Shown: positions 41,260-52,778 of the stretch, in pieces | Layout of the letters: each line of letters starts with the position of its first letter | Position numbering within the stretch: the first letter of the stretch is position 1 | DNA from: Sphingomonas oryzagri | GTDB lineage: Bacteria > Pseudomonadota > Alphaproteobacteria > Sphingomonadales > Sphingomonadaceae | Length of the DNA: 64,000 nucleotides | Assembly: GCF_029906645.1 (NCBI RefSeq) | Contig: NZ_JARYGZ010000002.1 | Span: forward strand, 496,001 to 560,000 | Direction of reading: 5' to 3' | Position numbers and translations under genes: made by a program | Notes under the pieces: generated by a model | Databases searched by the model: none | The model's input: the letters and a program-made list of their open reading frames with translations, nothing else | What the model was told of the DNA's origin: nothing

Positions 41260-42386
41260 GTCACCAGCATCGAGGCCGCGAAATTCCAGACCGAGCCGAC
41301 CGCGGCACCCGCCACGCCGGCCGCCCACCAGCCATGGTGTTCGGCGAACAGGACGACGCCCGTACCGATATTGGCCAGCGCGCCGAGACCGCACACCGCA
41401 TAGAAACTCGCCAGCCCGGCCAGCATCCGCAGCCCCTTTAGCCGGCGATCGCGGAAGGTGATGCTGTTGTTGACGAGGAAGTTGAAGGCGATGGCGGCCA
41501 GCACGGCGACCGTCTGCGCGGCGCCGAACGACAGCCCGCCCCAGCCCAGCGCGGCCTTGAGCACCGCGAGATGCACGCCGAGGCCGAGCGTGCCGACGAT
41601 CGCGAACATCACCGGGCGCGGCGGCACGTAGCGGCGGATCAGCCGGTCGGCGATCGTCACCAGATAATCGAGCGCCACGCCCGCGCCGAGCTTGCTCTCG
41701 CCCGCCGTCCGCGTGCGGAACTCGAAAGGCAATTCCACGGCGCGTAGTGGCTCCGGGCTGGAAGTCAGCAGGTCGAACAGGATCTTGAAGCCGCGACCGG
41801 AGAGGCGTGGCAGCAGCGCCTCCACCTTGTCGCGACGCACCGCGAAGAAGCCGCTCATCGGGTCGCTCACCGGTGACTGCAGCACCAGCCGCGACAGGTT
41901 GGTCGCCGCCCGGCTGCATTTCAGGCGGAAGCTGTCCCAGTTGCCGGTCGATCCGTTCTGGCAATAGCGCGATCCGATCGCGACGTCGGCCGATCCGCCG
42001 CGCACCATCGAGAAGAGGCGTGGCAGCAGTCTCTCGTCATGCTGGCCGTCGCCGTCGATCACCGCCACCACCGGCGCCATCGTGGCCATCATGCCCTCGA
42101 TCACCGCAGAGGCGAGGCCGTTGCGCCCGAATCGGCGCAACACGCGGATGTCTGAACGCCCCTTCGCCAGTTCCCCGATCCGTTCGGCGGTGCCGTCGCG
42201 GGACCAGTCGTCGACGAAGATCACCTCGCTGCGGATTCCGGCGAGCGCCGTGTCCAGCCCATCGATGATCCGCTCGACATTGTCGGCTTCGTTATAGGTG
42301 GGGACGATGACAGCGAACTCATAACCGCCTGTGGAGGGCGCCGCCAAAGGCGTCCTGCCTGATATCGCGACGGTGGCAATCGACAT
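41244..42386 (-). CDS. GT2 glycosyltransferase fused to a GtrA-like domain
   Basis: A 380-residue protein. Residues 20-235 form a dolichol-phosphate mannose synthase-like GT2 domain (FAVIVPTYNEADNVERIIDGL, FVDDWSRDGTAE, VIDGDGQHDERLL, DPMSGFFAVRRD). Residues about 255-380 form four helices of the GtrA type (FAIVGTLGLGVHLAVLK, FNFLVNNSITFRDRR). It likely makes and flips a polyprenyl-phosphate sugar. The ATG at 42386 is chosen over an upstream TTG. Its end overlaps the ArnT-like gene, a logical donor-maker/transferase pair. Confidence 0.9.
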   Translation of the reverse strand: MSIATVAISGRTPLAAPSTGGYEFAVIVPTYNEADNVERIIDGLDTALAGIRSEVIFVDDWSRDGTAERIGELAKGRSDIRVLRRFGRNGLASAVIEGMMATMAPVVAVIDGDGQHDERLLPRLFSMVRGGSADVAIGSRYCQNGSTGNWDSFRLKCSRAATNLSRLVLQSPVSDPMSGFFAVRRDKVEALLPRLSGRGFKILFDLLTSSPEPLRAVELPFEFRTRTAGESKLGAGVALDYLVTIADRLIRRYVPPRPVMFAIVGTLGLGVHLAVLKAALGWGGLSFGAAQTVAVLAAIAFNFLVNNSITFRDRRLKGLRMLAGLASFYAVCGLGALANIGTGVVLFAEHHGWWAAGVAGAAVGSVWNFAASMLVTWRRR

Positions 42387-42546
42387 ACGCTCGTACCCCG
42401 GCAAGGGGCATACACGCCCCGGAACTGGCTTCCGTCAGGGCCGTCACGCGGTGAACCCGACATGAAGCAAGACGACGTCATCGCAGGCCAGCCTTGATCC
42501 GCACGGGGATTGCGGTGCGCTGCAGTATCTGCGGGACGGACGGGGC

Positions 42547-43545
42547 TCAGTCGTCTTCGTCTTCGTATCCGACGAGCGCCAGCGCCTTCGCCCGAATCTG
42601 GCGGGTCATGCACCAGTGCACGAGCGCGTCTTCGCGCCCGTGGGTGACCCAAAGTTCCTGCGGCGCGAGTTCTTGCACCGTCGATGTGAGTTCATCCCAG
42701 TCGGCATGATCCGAGACGACCAGCGGCAGTTCGACATTCCTCTGCCGCGCGCGCTGGCGCACCCGCATCCAGCCGGACGCCATGGCGGTGATCGGATCGG
42801 GAAGGCGGCGGGACCAGCGATCGTTGAGCGCGCCGGGCGGGCACATCACGATCGTGCCGCGCAGTTGCTCCTTGGACGCGGCGGTCGCCGACACCAGTTC
42901 GCCGAGATCGACGCCCAGTTCCTGATAGAGCGAGCACAGCCGTTCCATGGCGCCATGGATGTAGATCGGGTCATGATGCCCGCGCAGGCGCAGTTCCGCG
43001 ATCAGCCGCTGCGCCTTGCCCAGCGCATAGGCACCGACCAGCACGCAGCGATCGGGGTTGGCGTGCAGCGCCTCCAGCAACCGATCGACCTCCGCCCCGG
43101 TATCGGGATGGCGGAAGACCGGCAGGCCGAAAGTGGCCTCGGTGATGAAGATGTCGCACGGGACCGGCTCGAACGGGACGCACGTGGGATCGGGCCGTCG
43201 CTTATAGTCGCCTGAGACGACTATTCGTTCGCCCTTATGCTCCAGAACGATCTGCGACGAACCCAGCACATGCCCCGCCGGCACGAAGTGTGCGGTCACG
43301 TCGCCCAGGACGACCGTCTCGCCATAGGCCACGCCCTGCCCCGATTGCGGGCCGTATCGTGTCGCCATGATCGCCAGCGTCTCTGGCGTCGCCAGCACCG
43401 CTCCGTGGCCGCCCCGCGCATGGTCCGCGTGCCCGTGGGTGACGAGCGCGCGCGGCACCGGCTGCGAAGGATCGATCCACGCATCGGCGGCGGGCACGTA
43501 GATGCCTTGCGGATGCGGTTCGATCCAGGAGCCGAGGCGGGCCAT
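42547..43545 (-). CDS. Ligase-associated DNA exonuclease (MBL fold)
   Basis: A 332-residue metallo-beta-lactamase/beta-CASP-type nuclease of the ligase-associated family (TIGR04122-like). Metal motif HGHADH is at 37-42; PAGHVLGSSQIVLEH, VSGDYKRRPDP and VVSDHADWDEL are the following metal-binding blocks. Known relatives cluster with an ATP-dependent ligase, an Lhr-type helicase and PdeM. Here the helicase and PdeM are nearby but no ligase is seen. A small SANT-like gene lies 34 nt upstream on the same strand and is likely cotranscribed. Confidence 0.92.
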   Translation of the reverse strand: MARLGSWIEPHPQGIYVPAADAWIDPSQPVPRALVTHGHADHARGGHGAVLATPETLAIMATRYGPQSGQGVAYGETVVLGDVTAHFVPAGHVLGSSQIVLEHKGERIVVSGDYKRRPDPTCVPFEPVPCDIFITEATFGLPVFRHPDTGAEVDRLLEALHANPDRCVLVGAYALGKAQRLIAELRLRGHHDPIYIHGAMERLCSLYQELGVDLGELVSATAASKEQLRGTIVMCPPGALNDRWSRRLPDPITAMASGWMRVRQRARQRNVELPLVVSDHADWDELTSTVQELAPQELWVTHGREDALVHWCMTRQIRAKALALVGYEDEDD

Positions 43546-43579
43546 TCCTGTTAGATGGATGGCGCGCGCGTCGGTTCCA

Positions 43580-43759
43580 TCACCGCAGCTTGGCGATCTT
43601 CAAACCGTCCTGCTTGGCGCGCGCCTGCACCGATTCCTCGCTGCGGGTGAGTGCCTTGCCGATCGCCTTGAGCGCCATGCCCTTGGCGGCGAGGCGGTGG
43701 AGTTTCTGGACCTCGTCGGTGGTCCAGGGTTGTTTGTGGCGGACGAAACCCTCGGCCAT
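43580..43759 (-). CDS. Small SANT/Myb-like DNA-binding protein
   Basis: A 59-residue basic protein with a clear AAAGGAGA ribosome binding site 7 nt before the ATG. The region PWTTDEVQKLHRLAAKGMAL followed by KAIGKALTRSEESVQARAKQ predicts a three-helix Myb/SANT-type fold, like the N-terminus of GcrA and similar proteins with W-T-x-E starts. It lies directly upstream of the exonuclease and divergent from the helicase, so it may regulate or join the repair set. The function is unknown. Confidence 0.7.
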   Translation of the reverse strand: MAEGFVRHKQPWTTDEVQKLHRLAAKGMALKAIGKALTRSEESVQARAKQDGLKIAKLR

Positions 43760-43852
43760 CGGGCGATCTCCTTTGGTGTCCGCTCTAGCGGTTCGACCGG
43801 ACGCTGGCGAGGGCTGGCGGAGAAGCGGCCAAGTCCCGATAATCGTGAACGA

Positions 43853-46282
43853 ATGTCCGATCTTCCTCCGATTCTCGGCGACTGGTTCGCATCGCGCGGC
43901 TGGCGGCCCCGCCGACACCAGCTGGCGATGCTGGACGCGGCGCGGGCGGGAAAGAGCGCGCTGCTCGTCGCCCCCACCGGCGCGGGCAAGACGCTGGCGG
44001 GATTCCTGCCGAGCCTCGTCGAACTGATCGAGACTCCGAGCGAGGGGCTGCACACCCTTTACGTCTCGCCGCTCAAGGCGCTGGCGGTGGACATCCAGCG
44101 CAACCTGCTGGGGCCGATCGAGGAGATGGGACTGGATATCCGAGTGGAGACTCGCACCGGCGACACTCCGTCCGATCGCAAGGCGCGCCAACGGGTGAAG
44201 CCGCCGCAGATGCTGCTAACGACGCCCGAGTCGCTCAGCCTGCTGCTTTCCTATCCCGATGCCGCGCAGCTCTTCGCGAACCTCAGGACGATCGTAATCG
44301 ACGAGGTCCACGCCTTCGCCCCCTCCAAGCGGGGCGACCTGCTGTCGTTGTGCAAGGCCCGCCTGCAGCGCCTCGCACCGAAGATGCGCCGCGTCGCGCT
44401 CTCCGCCACCGTCGCCGATCCGGATCTCTATCGCGGTTGGCTGTCCGGCGACGGCGATCTCGACAAGGTCGCGCTGGTCGAAGGCGATCCCGGCGCCGAT
44501 CCGGACATCGCGATCATGCTCCCGCAGGAGCGCATTCCCTGGTCCGGCCATTCGGGTCGCTACGCCGCCGAGCAGGTGATGCGCCAGATCGAGGCCCATA
44601 AAATCTCGATCATCTTCTGCAACACGCGTAGCCTCGCCGAACTGATCTTCCAGGATCTCTGGGCGGTGAACGAGCAGCACCTCCCCATCGGTATCCACCA
44701 CGGCAGCCTCGACATCGAGGCGCGGCGCAAGGTCGAGGCGGCGATGGCGGCGGGCAAGCTGCGCGCGCTGGTCGCCACCGCCAGCCTCGACCTCGGGGTG
44801 GACTGGGGCGATGTCGATCTCGTCATCCAGATGGGCGCGCCCAAGGGATCGTCGCGCCTGCTCCAGCGCATCGGCCGCGCCAACCACCGCCTCGACGAAC
44901 CGTCCAAGGCGCTGATCGTGCCGGGCAACCGCTTCGAATATCTGGAGGCGCGCGCCGCCGTCGATGCGGTGGAGGCGGGCGAGCGTGATCCTGACGTATT
45001 CCGCCCCGGCGCGCTCGACGTGCTGGCCCAGCATCTGATGGCGTGCGCGGCGGCCGAACCCTTCGCGCAAGGCGCAATGCTGGCGGAAGTGCGCGAGGCC
45101 GCGCCCTATTCCACTTTGCCCGAGGACGTGTTCGATCGCGTGCTGAGCTTCGTCGCCACCGGCGGCTACGCGCTGCGCGCCTACGACCAATACAAGCGCC
45201 TGACGCTGGATGCGGATGGCCTGTGGCGCGTCAGCCACCCGCGTTTCATCACCCAATACCGCCTCAACGCCGGGATCATCGTCGAAGCCGCGATGCTCAC
45301 CGTCCGTTTCCGGAACGGCCGCTCGCTGGGCAAGGTGGAGGAAGGCTTCGCCGCCAGCCTTGCGCCCGGCGACACCTTCTTCTTCTCGGGCCTGAGCCTC
45401 GAAGTGGAGGGGGTGAAGGGCGAGGATCTCTACGTCCGCGCCACCGCGAAACCCGCCCGCATCCCCACATATGGCGGCGCGCGCATGCCGATCTCGACCA
45501 ACCTCGCCGATCGCGTCCGCCACTTCCTCCACGAGCCGGAGGAATGGCCCCGCTTCCCGCCCGACGTGCGCGAATGGCTGGAGATGCAGCAGCGCCGCTC
45601 GGTGCTCCCCGCGCCCGACAGGCTCCTGATCGAAACCTTCCCGCGCGAGGGGCGGCACTACATGGTGGTCTACAGCTTCGAGGGCTGGAATGCGCACCAG
45701 TCGCTCGGGATGCTGGTCACGCGCCGGATGGAGACGGCGGGCCTCCAGCCGATAGGATTCGTTTCCAGCGACTATGCCATCGCGACCTATTCGTTAAAGC
45801 CCGTCATCGACCCTCGACCGCTCTTCTCGCCCGACATATTGGAGCATGAATTCGTCGACTGGGTGCAGGAATCGGCGCTGCTGAAACGCGCCTTCCGCGA
45901 GGTTGCGGTGATCGGCGGCCTCGTCGAGCGCCAGCATCCCGGCAAGCGCAAGACCGGGCGGCAGGTCACCTTCTCGACCGACCTGATCTATGACGTGCTG
46001 CGGCGCTACGAGCCGGAACACCTGCTTTTGCAGGCCGCCTGGGCGGATGCGAAGGCGCGGATGACCGATGTCGGTCGCCTCGGCCGCCTGCTCGATACCG
46101 CCGCCGAGCGAATCGAACATGTCGATCTGGCGCGTGTTTCGCCGCTTGCAGTGCCGGTGCTGGTGCTGATCGGGCGGGAGCGGGTCGCCGCCGGAACGGT
46201 CGACGACGCGCTGCTGATCGAGGCCGAGGCACTGGTCGCCGAGGCGATGCGTGGCGACTCCGATTTTAACCATATCGCTTAA
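43853..46282 (+). CDS. Ligase-associated DEXH-box helicase (Lhr-Core type)
   Basis: A superfamily 2 helicase of 809 residues, the size of the Lhr-Core (ligase-associated) group rather than full Lhr. Walker A APTGAGKT is at 40-47, DEVH at 150-153, SATVADPDLY is motif III-like, and motif VI is QRIGRANHRLDEPS. The C-terminal winged-helix and Lhr core regions are present up to the end. It likely unwinds DNA or RNA-DNA hybrids with 3' to 5' polarity, as characterised relatives do. The ATG at 43853 is 93 nt from the divergent SANT-like gene. Confidence 0.93.
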   Translation: MSDLPPILGDWFASRGWRPRRHQLAMLDAARAGKSALLVAPTGAGKTLAGFLPSLVELIETPSEGLHTLYVSPLKALAVDIQRNLLGPIEEMGLDIRVETRTGDTPSDRKARQRVKPPQMLLTTPESLSLLLSYPDAAQLFANLRTIVIDEVHAFAPSKRGDLLSLCKARLQRLAPKMRRVALSATVADPDLYRGWLSGDGDLDKVALVEGDPGADPDIAIMLPQERIPWSGHSGRYAAEQVMRQIEAHKISIIFCNTRSLAELIFQDLWAVNEQHLPIGIHHGSLDIEARRKVEAAMAAGKLRALVATASLDLGVDWGDVDLVIQMGAPKGSSRLLQRIGRANHRLDEPSKALIVPGNRFEYLEARAAVDAVEAGERDPDVFRPGALDVLAQHLMACAAAEPFAQGAMLAEVREAAPYSTLPEDVFDRVLSFVATGGYALRAYDQYKRLTLDADGLWRVSHPRFITQYRLNAGIIVEAAMLTVRFRNGRSLGKVEEGFAASLAPGDTFFFSGLSLEVEGVKGEDLYVRATAKPARIPTYGGARMPISTNLADRVRHFLHEPEEWPRFPPDVREWLEMQQRRSVLPAPDRLLIETFPREGRHYMVVYSFEGWNAHQSLGMLVTRRMETAGLQPIGFVSSDYAIATYSLKPVIDPRPLFSPDILEHEFVDWVQESALLKRAFREVAVIGGLVERQHPGKRKTGRQVTFSTDLIYDVLRRYEPEHLLLQAAWADAKARMTDVGRLGRLLDTAAERIEHVDLARVSPLAVPVLVLIGRERVAAGTVDDALLIEAEALVAEAMRGDSDFNHIA

Positions 46283-46344
46283 CCCACTTCTTCACGATTC
46301 GGGCTAGGGCAGGTCTCCGGTCGGGGGAGCAATCGACCAGGGAT

Positions 46345-46938
46345 GTGCGCGTGAAGGGGTTTTGGCTTAAGGCTCTCGCAGGACTTGCGGCGCTGTGCGC
46401 GACGCCCGCGATCGCCCAGGACAGTTATGACGGCCGCATCGGCACGGGCCTCGAATGTGTGCCCTATGCCCGCCAGATGTCGGGCATCCAGATCTACGGC
46501 AATGCCTGGACCTGGTGGGAGCAGGCGGCCGAGCGCTACGAAGAGGGCGCCCGCCCGCAGGTCGGCGCGGTGCTCGTCTTCCGCCCGCATGGCGTGATGA
46601 AGCTCGGCCACGTCGCCGTCGTCAGCAAGATCGTCTCCAGCCGCATCCTGATGGTCAGCCACGCCAACTGGTCGCGGATCGGCGGCGTGCGCGGCCAGAT
46701 CGAGCGCGACGTGACGCTGGTCGATGTCAGCGAGAATAACGACTGGAGCGAGGTACGCGTCTGGTGGCGCGACAATCAGGGCCTCGGCACCACGCGCTAC
46801 CCGGTCTACGGTTTCATCTACGGCAACAGCGCCGCCACCGGCGAGCATATCGCGCATGTCAGCAAGGATCTGGTCAGCGCCTCGCCCGATGTCGTCGGTG
46901 CGGTGATCGATTCGCTGGGCGCGACGCCCGCCAACTGA
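46345..46938 (+). CDS. CHAP-domain amidase/peptidase
   Basis: A 197-residue exported protein with signal peptide (LKALAGLAALCATPAIAQ) and a CHAP domain, which cleaves peptidoglycan peptides. The catalytic Cys is residue 38 (GLECVPYARQMSG) and His is 89 (LGHVAVVSK). The start is GTG at 46345 or GTG at 46351, the latter giving MKGFWLKALAG. It lies between the helicase and pdeM but has no obvious repair link. Confidence 0.88.
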   Translation: MRVKGFWLKALAGLAALCATPAIAQDSYDGRIGTGLECVPYARQMSGIQIYGNAWTWWEQAAERYEEGARPQVGAVLVFRPHGVMKLGHVAVVSKIVSSRILMVSHANWSRIGGVRGQIERDVTLVDVSENNDWSEVRVWWRDNQGLGTTRYPVYGFIYGNSAATGEHIAHVSKDLVSASPDVVGAVIDSLGATPAN

Positions 46939-46942
46939 GCGA

Positions 46943-47464
46943 TCAGCTAAAGGTCTTCGACAGGCTCTCGCGCAGCAGCCGCTTCGCGCGCAGCGCCATC
47001 TCCAGCCGTGTCGCGCTGTAGAGGCCGAGTGCGAAGGCCATGCCGATGTCGGTGGCGAGCAAAGCGGCCGGACTGTGCGGGTTGCCGCCGCCCAGTTCCT
47101 CCCCGGCGGCCTTCCGCAGGACGACGAGCACGATCAGGATCAGGAAGGCGGCGGGCGAGGCCTTCTGGTTCAGCGTGTGGGTCGCGGGATCGACGGTGAT
47201 CTGCATCGTCCGCCCGCGATACCAGCCGCCGGCTATGCCAAAGACCAGCGCCACTGCGGACCACAGCCAGCCCATCGGCGACGGCGGCGCGGCATAGAAG
47301 ACGAAGTCGACGATCAGCAGGTAGATGGCCGGCACGATCCACAGCGTTTCGATCTTGAGCGGCCGTGCGCGGCTCATTCGCCGCCAGCGCAGCGCCATCA
47401 CCACCGCGATGACGATGACCGGCATCACATATTGCATCCAGGTCGGACCGGCTTCGGTGTGCAT
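46943..47464 (-). CDS. CcdC-like (DUF1453) membrane protein
   Basis: A 173-residue protein with about five helices (VMPVIVIAVVMALRW, LWIVPAIYLLIVDFVFY, WSAVALVFGIAGGWY, FLILIVLVVLRKA, IGMAFALGLYSATRL). The block GGWYRGRTMQITVDPATH matches the CcdC/DUF1453 family, some members of which relate to cytochrome c maturation in Gram-positives. The role here is unknown. The ATG at 47464 was chosen; residues upstream in the longer frame are not family-like. Confidence 0.75.
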   Translation of the reverse strand: MHTEAGPTWMQYVMPVIVIAVVMALRWRRMSRARPLKIETLWIVPAIYLLIVDFVFYAAPPSPMGWLWSAVALVFGIAGGWYRGRTMQITVDPATHTLNQKASPAAFLILIVLVVLRKAAGEELGGGNPHSPAALLATDIGMAFALGLYSATRLEMALRAKRLLRESLSKTFS

Positions 47465-47564
47465 CGCTACGCTCCCCGTTTGACTCCCCACCGCTGTGCT
47501 AAGGGAGCAAGGCACCCGTCGCAAGCGGCTTGCGCGCTCCCCCCCGCCTGCTATGCGACGGTGC

Positions 47565-48239
47565 ATGGTTCCCTTTTCGTTCGCAGGCACGGAACTGGTC
47601 GCGCTGGCGCCCGGCGCGCTCTTCTGGGAGCGGCGCCGTGCCCTGCTGTTCGCCGATCTGCATCTGGAGAAAGCGAGCTTCTACGCGCGCGGCGGGCAGA
47701 TGCTGCCGCCTTATGATTCGGATGCGACACTGCGCGAACTGGCCGACCTCGTCGCGCGGACCGGCGCCGGAGAAATCTGGTGCCTGGGTGACAGCTTCCA
47801 CGATGCCGAGAGCTGCGAGCGGCTGGCCGACGATACGCGCGATCTGCTGCGCGGGCTGACGGCATCAACGCGCTGGACGTGGATCGCGGGCAATCATGAC
47901 ATCGGCGCGGTCCGCCTTGCCGATCATTGCGGCGGGCGCGTGCTCGGCGAGGCGGAGGTTGACGGGTTGCTGCTCCGCCACGAGGCGGACCCGCGCGAGC
48001 AACGGCCCGAATTGTCCGGCCATTATCACCCCAAGCTGCGCATGACGCTCAAGGGCCGCCATGTCGCGCGGCGCTGCTTCGTGGCGACGGCGACCAAGCT
48101 GATCCTGCCGGCCTTCGGCGCGCTCACCGGCGGCATGGACGCGGGCGATCCAGTGATCCGCAAGGCGCTGGGCGGCCGGGCGGCGCAGGCGCTGGTGCCG
48201 CTCGCCGATCGGCTGCTCCGCTTCCCGCTGGCGGCATGA
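47565..48239 (+). CDS. pdeM: Ligase-associated phosphoesterase PdeM
   Basis: A 224-residue calcineurin-like metallophosphoesterase of the ligase-associated group (TIGR04123-like). The metal motifs are DLHLE at 31-35, GDSFHD at 75-80, GNHD at 109-112 and GHYHPK at 152-157. The ATG at 47565 gives the family start MVPFSFAG; ATG at 47553 is an alternative. It follows two unrelated genes after the helicase, so the repair set is split. The nucleic-acid substrate is not certain. Confidence 0.9.
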   Translation: MVPFSFAGTELVALAPGALFWERRRALLFADLHLEKASFYARGGQMLPPYDSDATLRELADLVARTGAGEIWCLGDSFHDAESCERLADDTRDLLRGLTASTRWTWIAGNHDIGAVRLADHCGGRVLGEAEVDGLLLRHEADPREQRPELSGHYHPKLRMTLKGRHVARRCFVATATKLILPAFGALTGGMDAGDPVIRKALGGRAAQALVPLADRLLRFPLAA

Positions 48240-48245
48240 TCTTTC

Positions 48246-48347
48246 CCCCTCCCTGAAAGGGAGGGGTTAGGGGTGGGTTCTTCTCCGGATCGAGGTCATG
48301 CCTGCCACTGGCGAACCCACCCCCGGCCCCTCCCTTTCCGGGAGGGG
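48246..48347. repeat. Compound inverted repeat between convergent genes
   Basis: CCCCTCCCT-gaa-AGGGAGGGG (48246-48266) and CCCCTCCC-tttcc-GGGAGGGG (48327-48347) each form a hairpin. The flanking GGGGTGGGTT and AACCCACCCC segments pair with each other, making a cruciform-like structure. This CCCTCCC/GGGTGGGTT element is a common dispersed repeat of sphingomonads. It fills the gap between pdeM and the convergent msrA. Confidence 0.75.
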
Positions 48348-48355
48348 AGAACGCG

Positions 48356-49024
48356 TCACGCCTTCCAGCTCATCGGAAAGAGCCGCTTCAGCGCCTCGAC
48401 CTTGGGCCGATCGTTGATCACGATGTACGGATAGTCGGGATTTTTCGCCATGAAGTCCTGATGATAGGATTCGGCCGGGAAGAAGCCCCGCGCCGTCTCG
48501 ATCCGCGTCACGATCGGGCGGGGATAGACGTGGGCGGCGGTCAGTTGGGCGATATAGGTTTCGGCCACCTTCGCCTGCGCGGGCGACTGCGGGAACAGGG
48601 CGGAGCGATATTGCGGGCCATGATCCGGCCCCTGTGCGTTCAGCCGGGTCGGATCGGCGACCACCGAGAAATAGATGCGCAGCAGGTCGGCGTAATTCAC
48701 GCGTGCCGGATCGAACACGACCTTCACCGATTCGGCGTGGCCGGTCGTGCCGGTCGAAACATCCTCATATTGCGCGGTCGATCCCTTGCCGCCGGCATAG
48801 CCGGACGTGGCGCTCATCACGCCTTTCACGTGGGAAAAGACGCCCTGCACGCCCCAGAAGCAGCCGCCCGCGAAGATCGCGGTCTCGCGATGGCCGGAGA
48901 CCGGCTCGATCAGGGTGGGCCGGGGGGCATTCACCGCCGTTTCGGCGGCGAAGCTCGGCATGAGGCCGAAGAACAGGGCACCGCCGGCGGCGAGCGCGGC
49001 GGCGAAAGGCAGGATGCGGGACAT
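48356..49024 (-). CDS. msrA: Peptide methionine sulfoxide reductase A, exported
   Basis: Reduces methionine-S-sulfoxide in proteins. It has 222 residues: a signal peptide (FAAALAAGGALFFGLMPSFAA) then the MsrA fold with catalytic Cys at 55 in AGGCFWGVQ, and blocks SGYAGGKG, YEDVSTGTTGHAESV and DHGPQYRSALF. The signal peptide places it in the periplasm, unlike the classical cytosolic enzyme. The ATG at 49024 has GAGGAG 7 nt upstream. No msrB is adjacent. Confidence 0.93.
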   Translation of the reverse strand: MSRILPFAAALAAGGALFFGLMPSFAAETAVNAPRPTLIEPVSGHRETAIFAGGCFWGVQGVFSHVKGVMSATSGYAGGKGSTAQYEDVSTGTTGHAESVKVVFDPARVNYADLLRIYFSVVADPTRLNAQGPDHGPQYRSALFPQSPAQAKVAETYIAQLTAAHVYPRPIVTRIETARGFFPAESYHQDFMAKNPDYPYIVINDRPKVEALKRLFPMSWKA

Positions 49025-49084
49025 GGGCGCACTCCTCATGAGGGGCATGTCCCCTCATTCGGTGCGCGCCCGATGCCGGTTACA

Positions 49085-52056
<2,972 letters not shown>

Positions 52057-52115
52057 CGCCCCCTCCTGCAAGGCTTTGGCTTGCGTGGCAACGCCGCGAT
52101 GCGCATCTGGAGGGC

Positions 52116-52778
52116 ATGGACAAGCCCCTCCCGCCTCTTCGCGCCGCCGTCGTGCCGGTCACGCCGTTCCAGCAGAACTGCACGCTTCTGTGGTGCACGA
52201 AGACGATGCGCGGCGCCTTCGTCGATCCGGGCGGCGATCTCGACAAGCTCAAGGCGGCGGCTACCCAGCATGGCGTGACGATCGAGAAGCTGCTCGTCAC
52301 CCACGGCCATATCGATCATTGCGGGCAGGCGGGTGTGCTGGCGAAGGAACTCGGCGTGCCGATCGAAGGGCCGCAGGAAGAAGATCGCTACTGGATCGCG
52401 CGGCTCAACGACGATCGCGCGAGCTTCGGGCTGGAGGGCAGCCCGTTCGAGCCGGATCGCTGGCTTCAGGATGGCGACGAGGTGACGGTCGGCGATCTGA
52501 CTCTCAAGGTCCGCCACACGCCGGGGCATACGCCGGGCCACGTCGTCTTCTTCCATGAGCCGTCGCGATTCGCGATCGTCGGCGATGTGCTCTTTCGCGG
52601 ATCGATCGGCCGCACCGACTTCCCGCTCGGCGACCACGACACGCTGATCGCGTCGATCACCGAGCGGTTGTGGCCGATGGGTGACGACGTGGCCTTCGTG
52701 CCGGGCCATGGCCCGACCTCCACCTTCGGCACCGAGCGGGCGACGAACCCGTTCGTCGCCGATTCGCGATTCGGCTGA
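52116..52778 (+). CDS. MBL-fold metallohydrolase (glyoxalase II-like, YcbL type)
   Basis: A 220-residue metallo-beta-lactamase-fold hydrolase. The motif THGHIDHCG at 62-70, HTPGHTPGHVVFF, GDVLFRGSIGRTDFPLGD and PGHGPTS are the metal-binding and structural blocks of the GloB2/YcbL subgroup. The substrate may be a glutathione thioester; not determinable here. The ATG at 52116 follows GGAGG. It ends 1 nt from the convergent MAPEG gene. Confidence 0.9.
   Translation: MDKPLPPLRAAVVPVTPFQQNCTLLWCTKTMRGAFVDPGGDLDKLKAAATQHGVTIEKLLVTHGHIDHCGQAGVLAKELGVPIEGPQEEDRYWIARLNDDRASFGLEGSPFEPDRWLQDGDEVTVGDLTLKVRHTPGHTPGHVVFFHEPSRFAIVGDVLFRGSIGRTDFPLGDHDTLIASITERLWPMGDDVAFVPGHGPTSTFGTERATNPFVADSRFG

Noticed and set aside
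41260-41964. N-terminal extension of the ArnT-like protein by 235 codons
   Set aside because: The extension is an out-of-frame reading of the GT2-GtrA gene; membrane character and motifs begin only after 41259.
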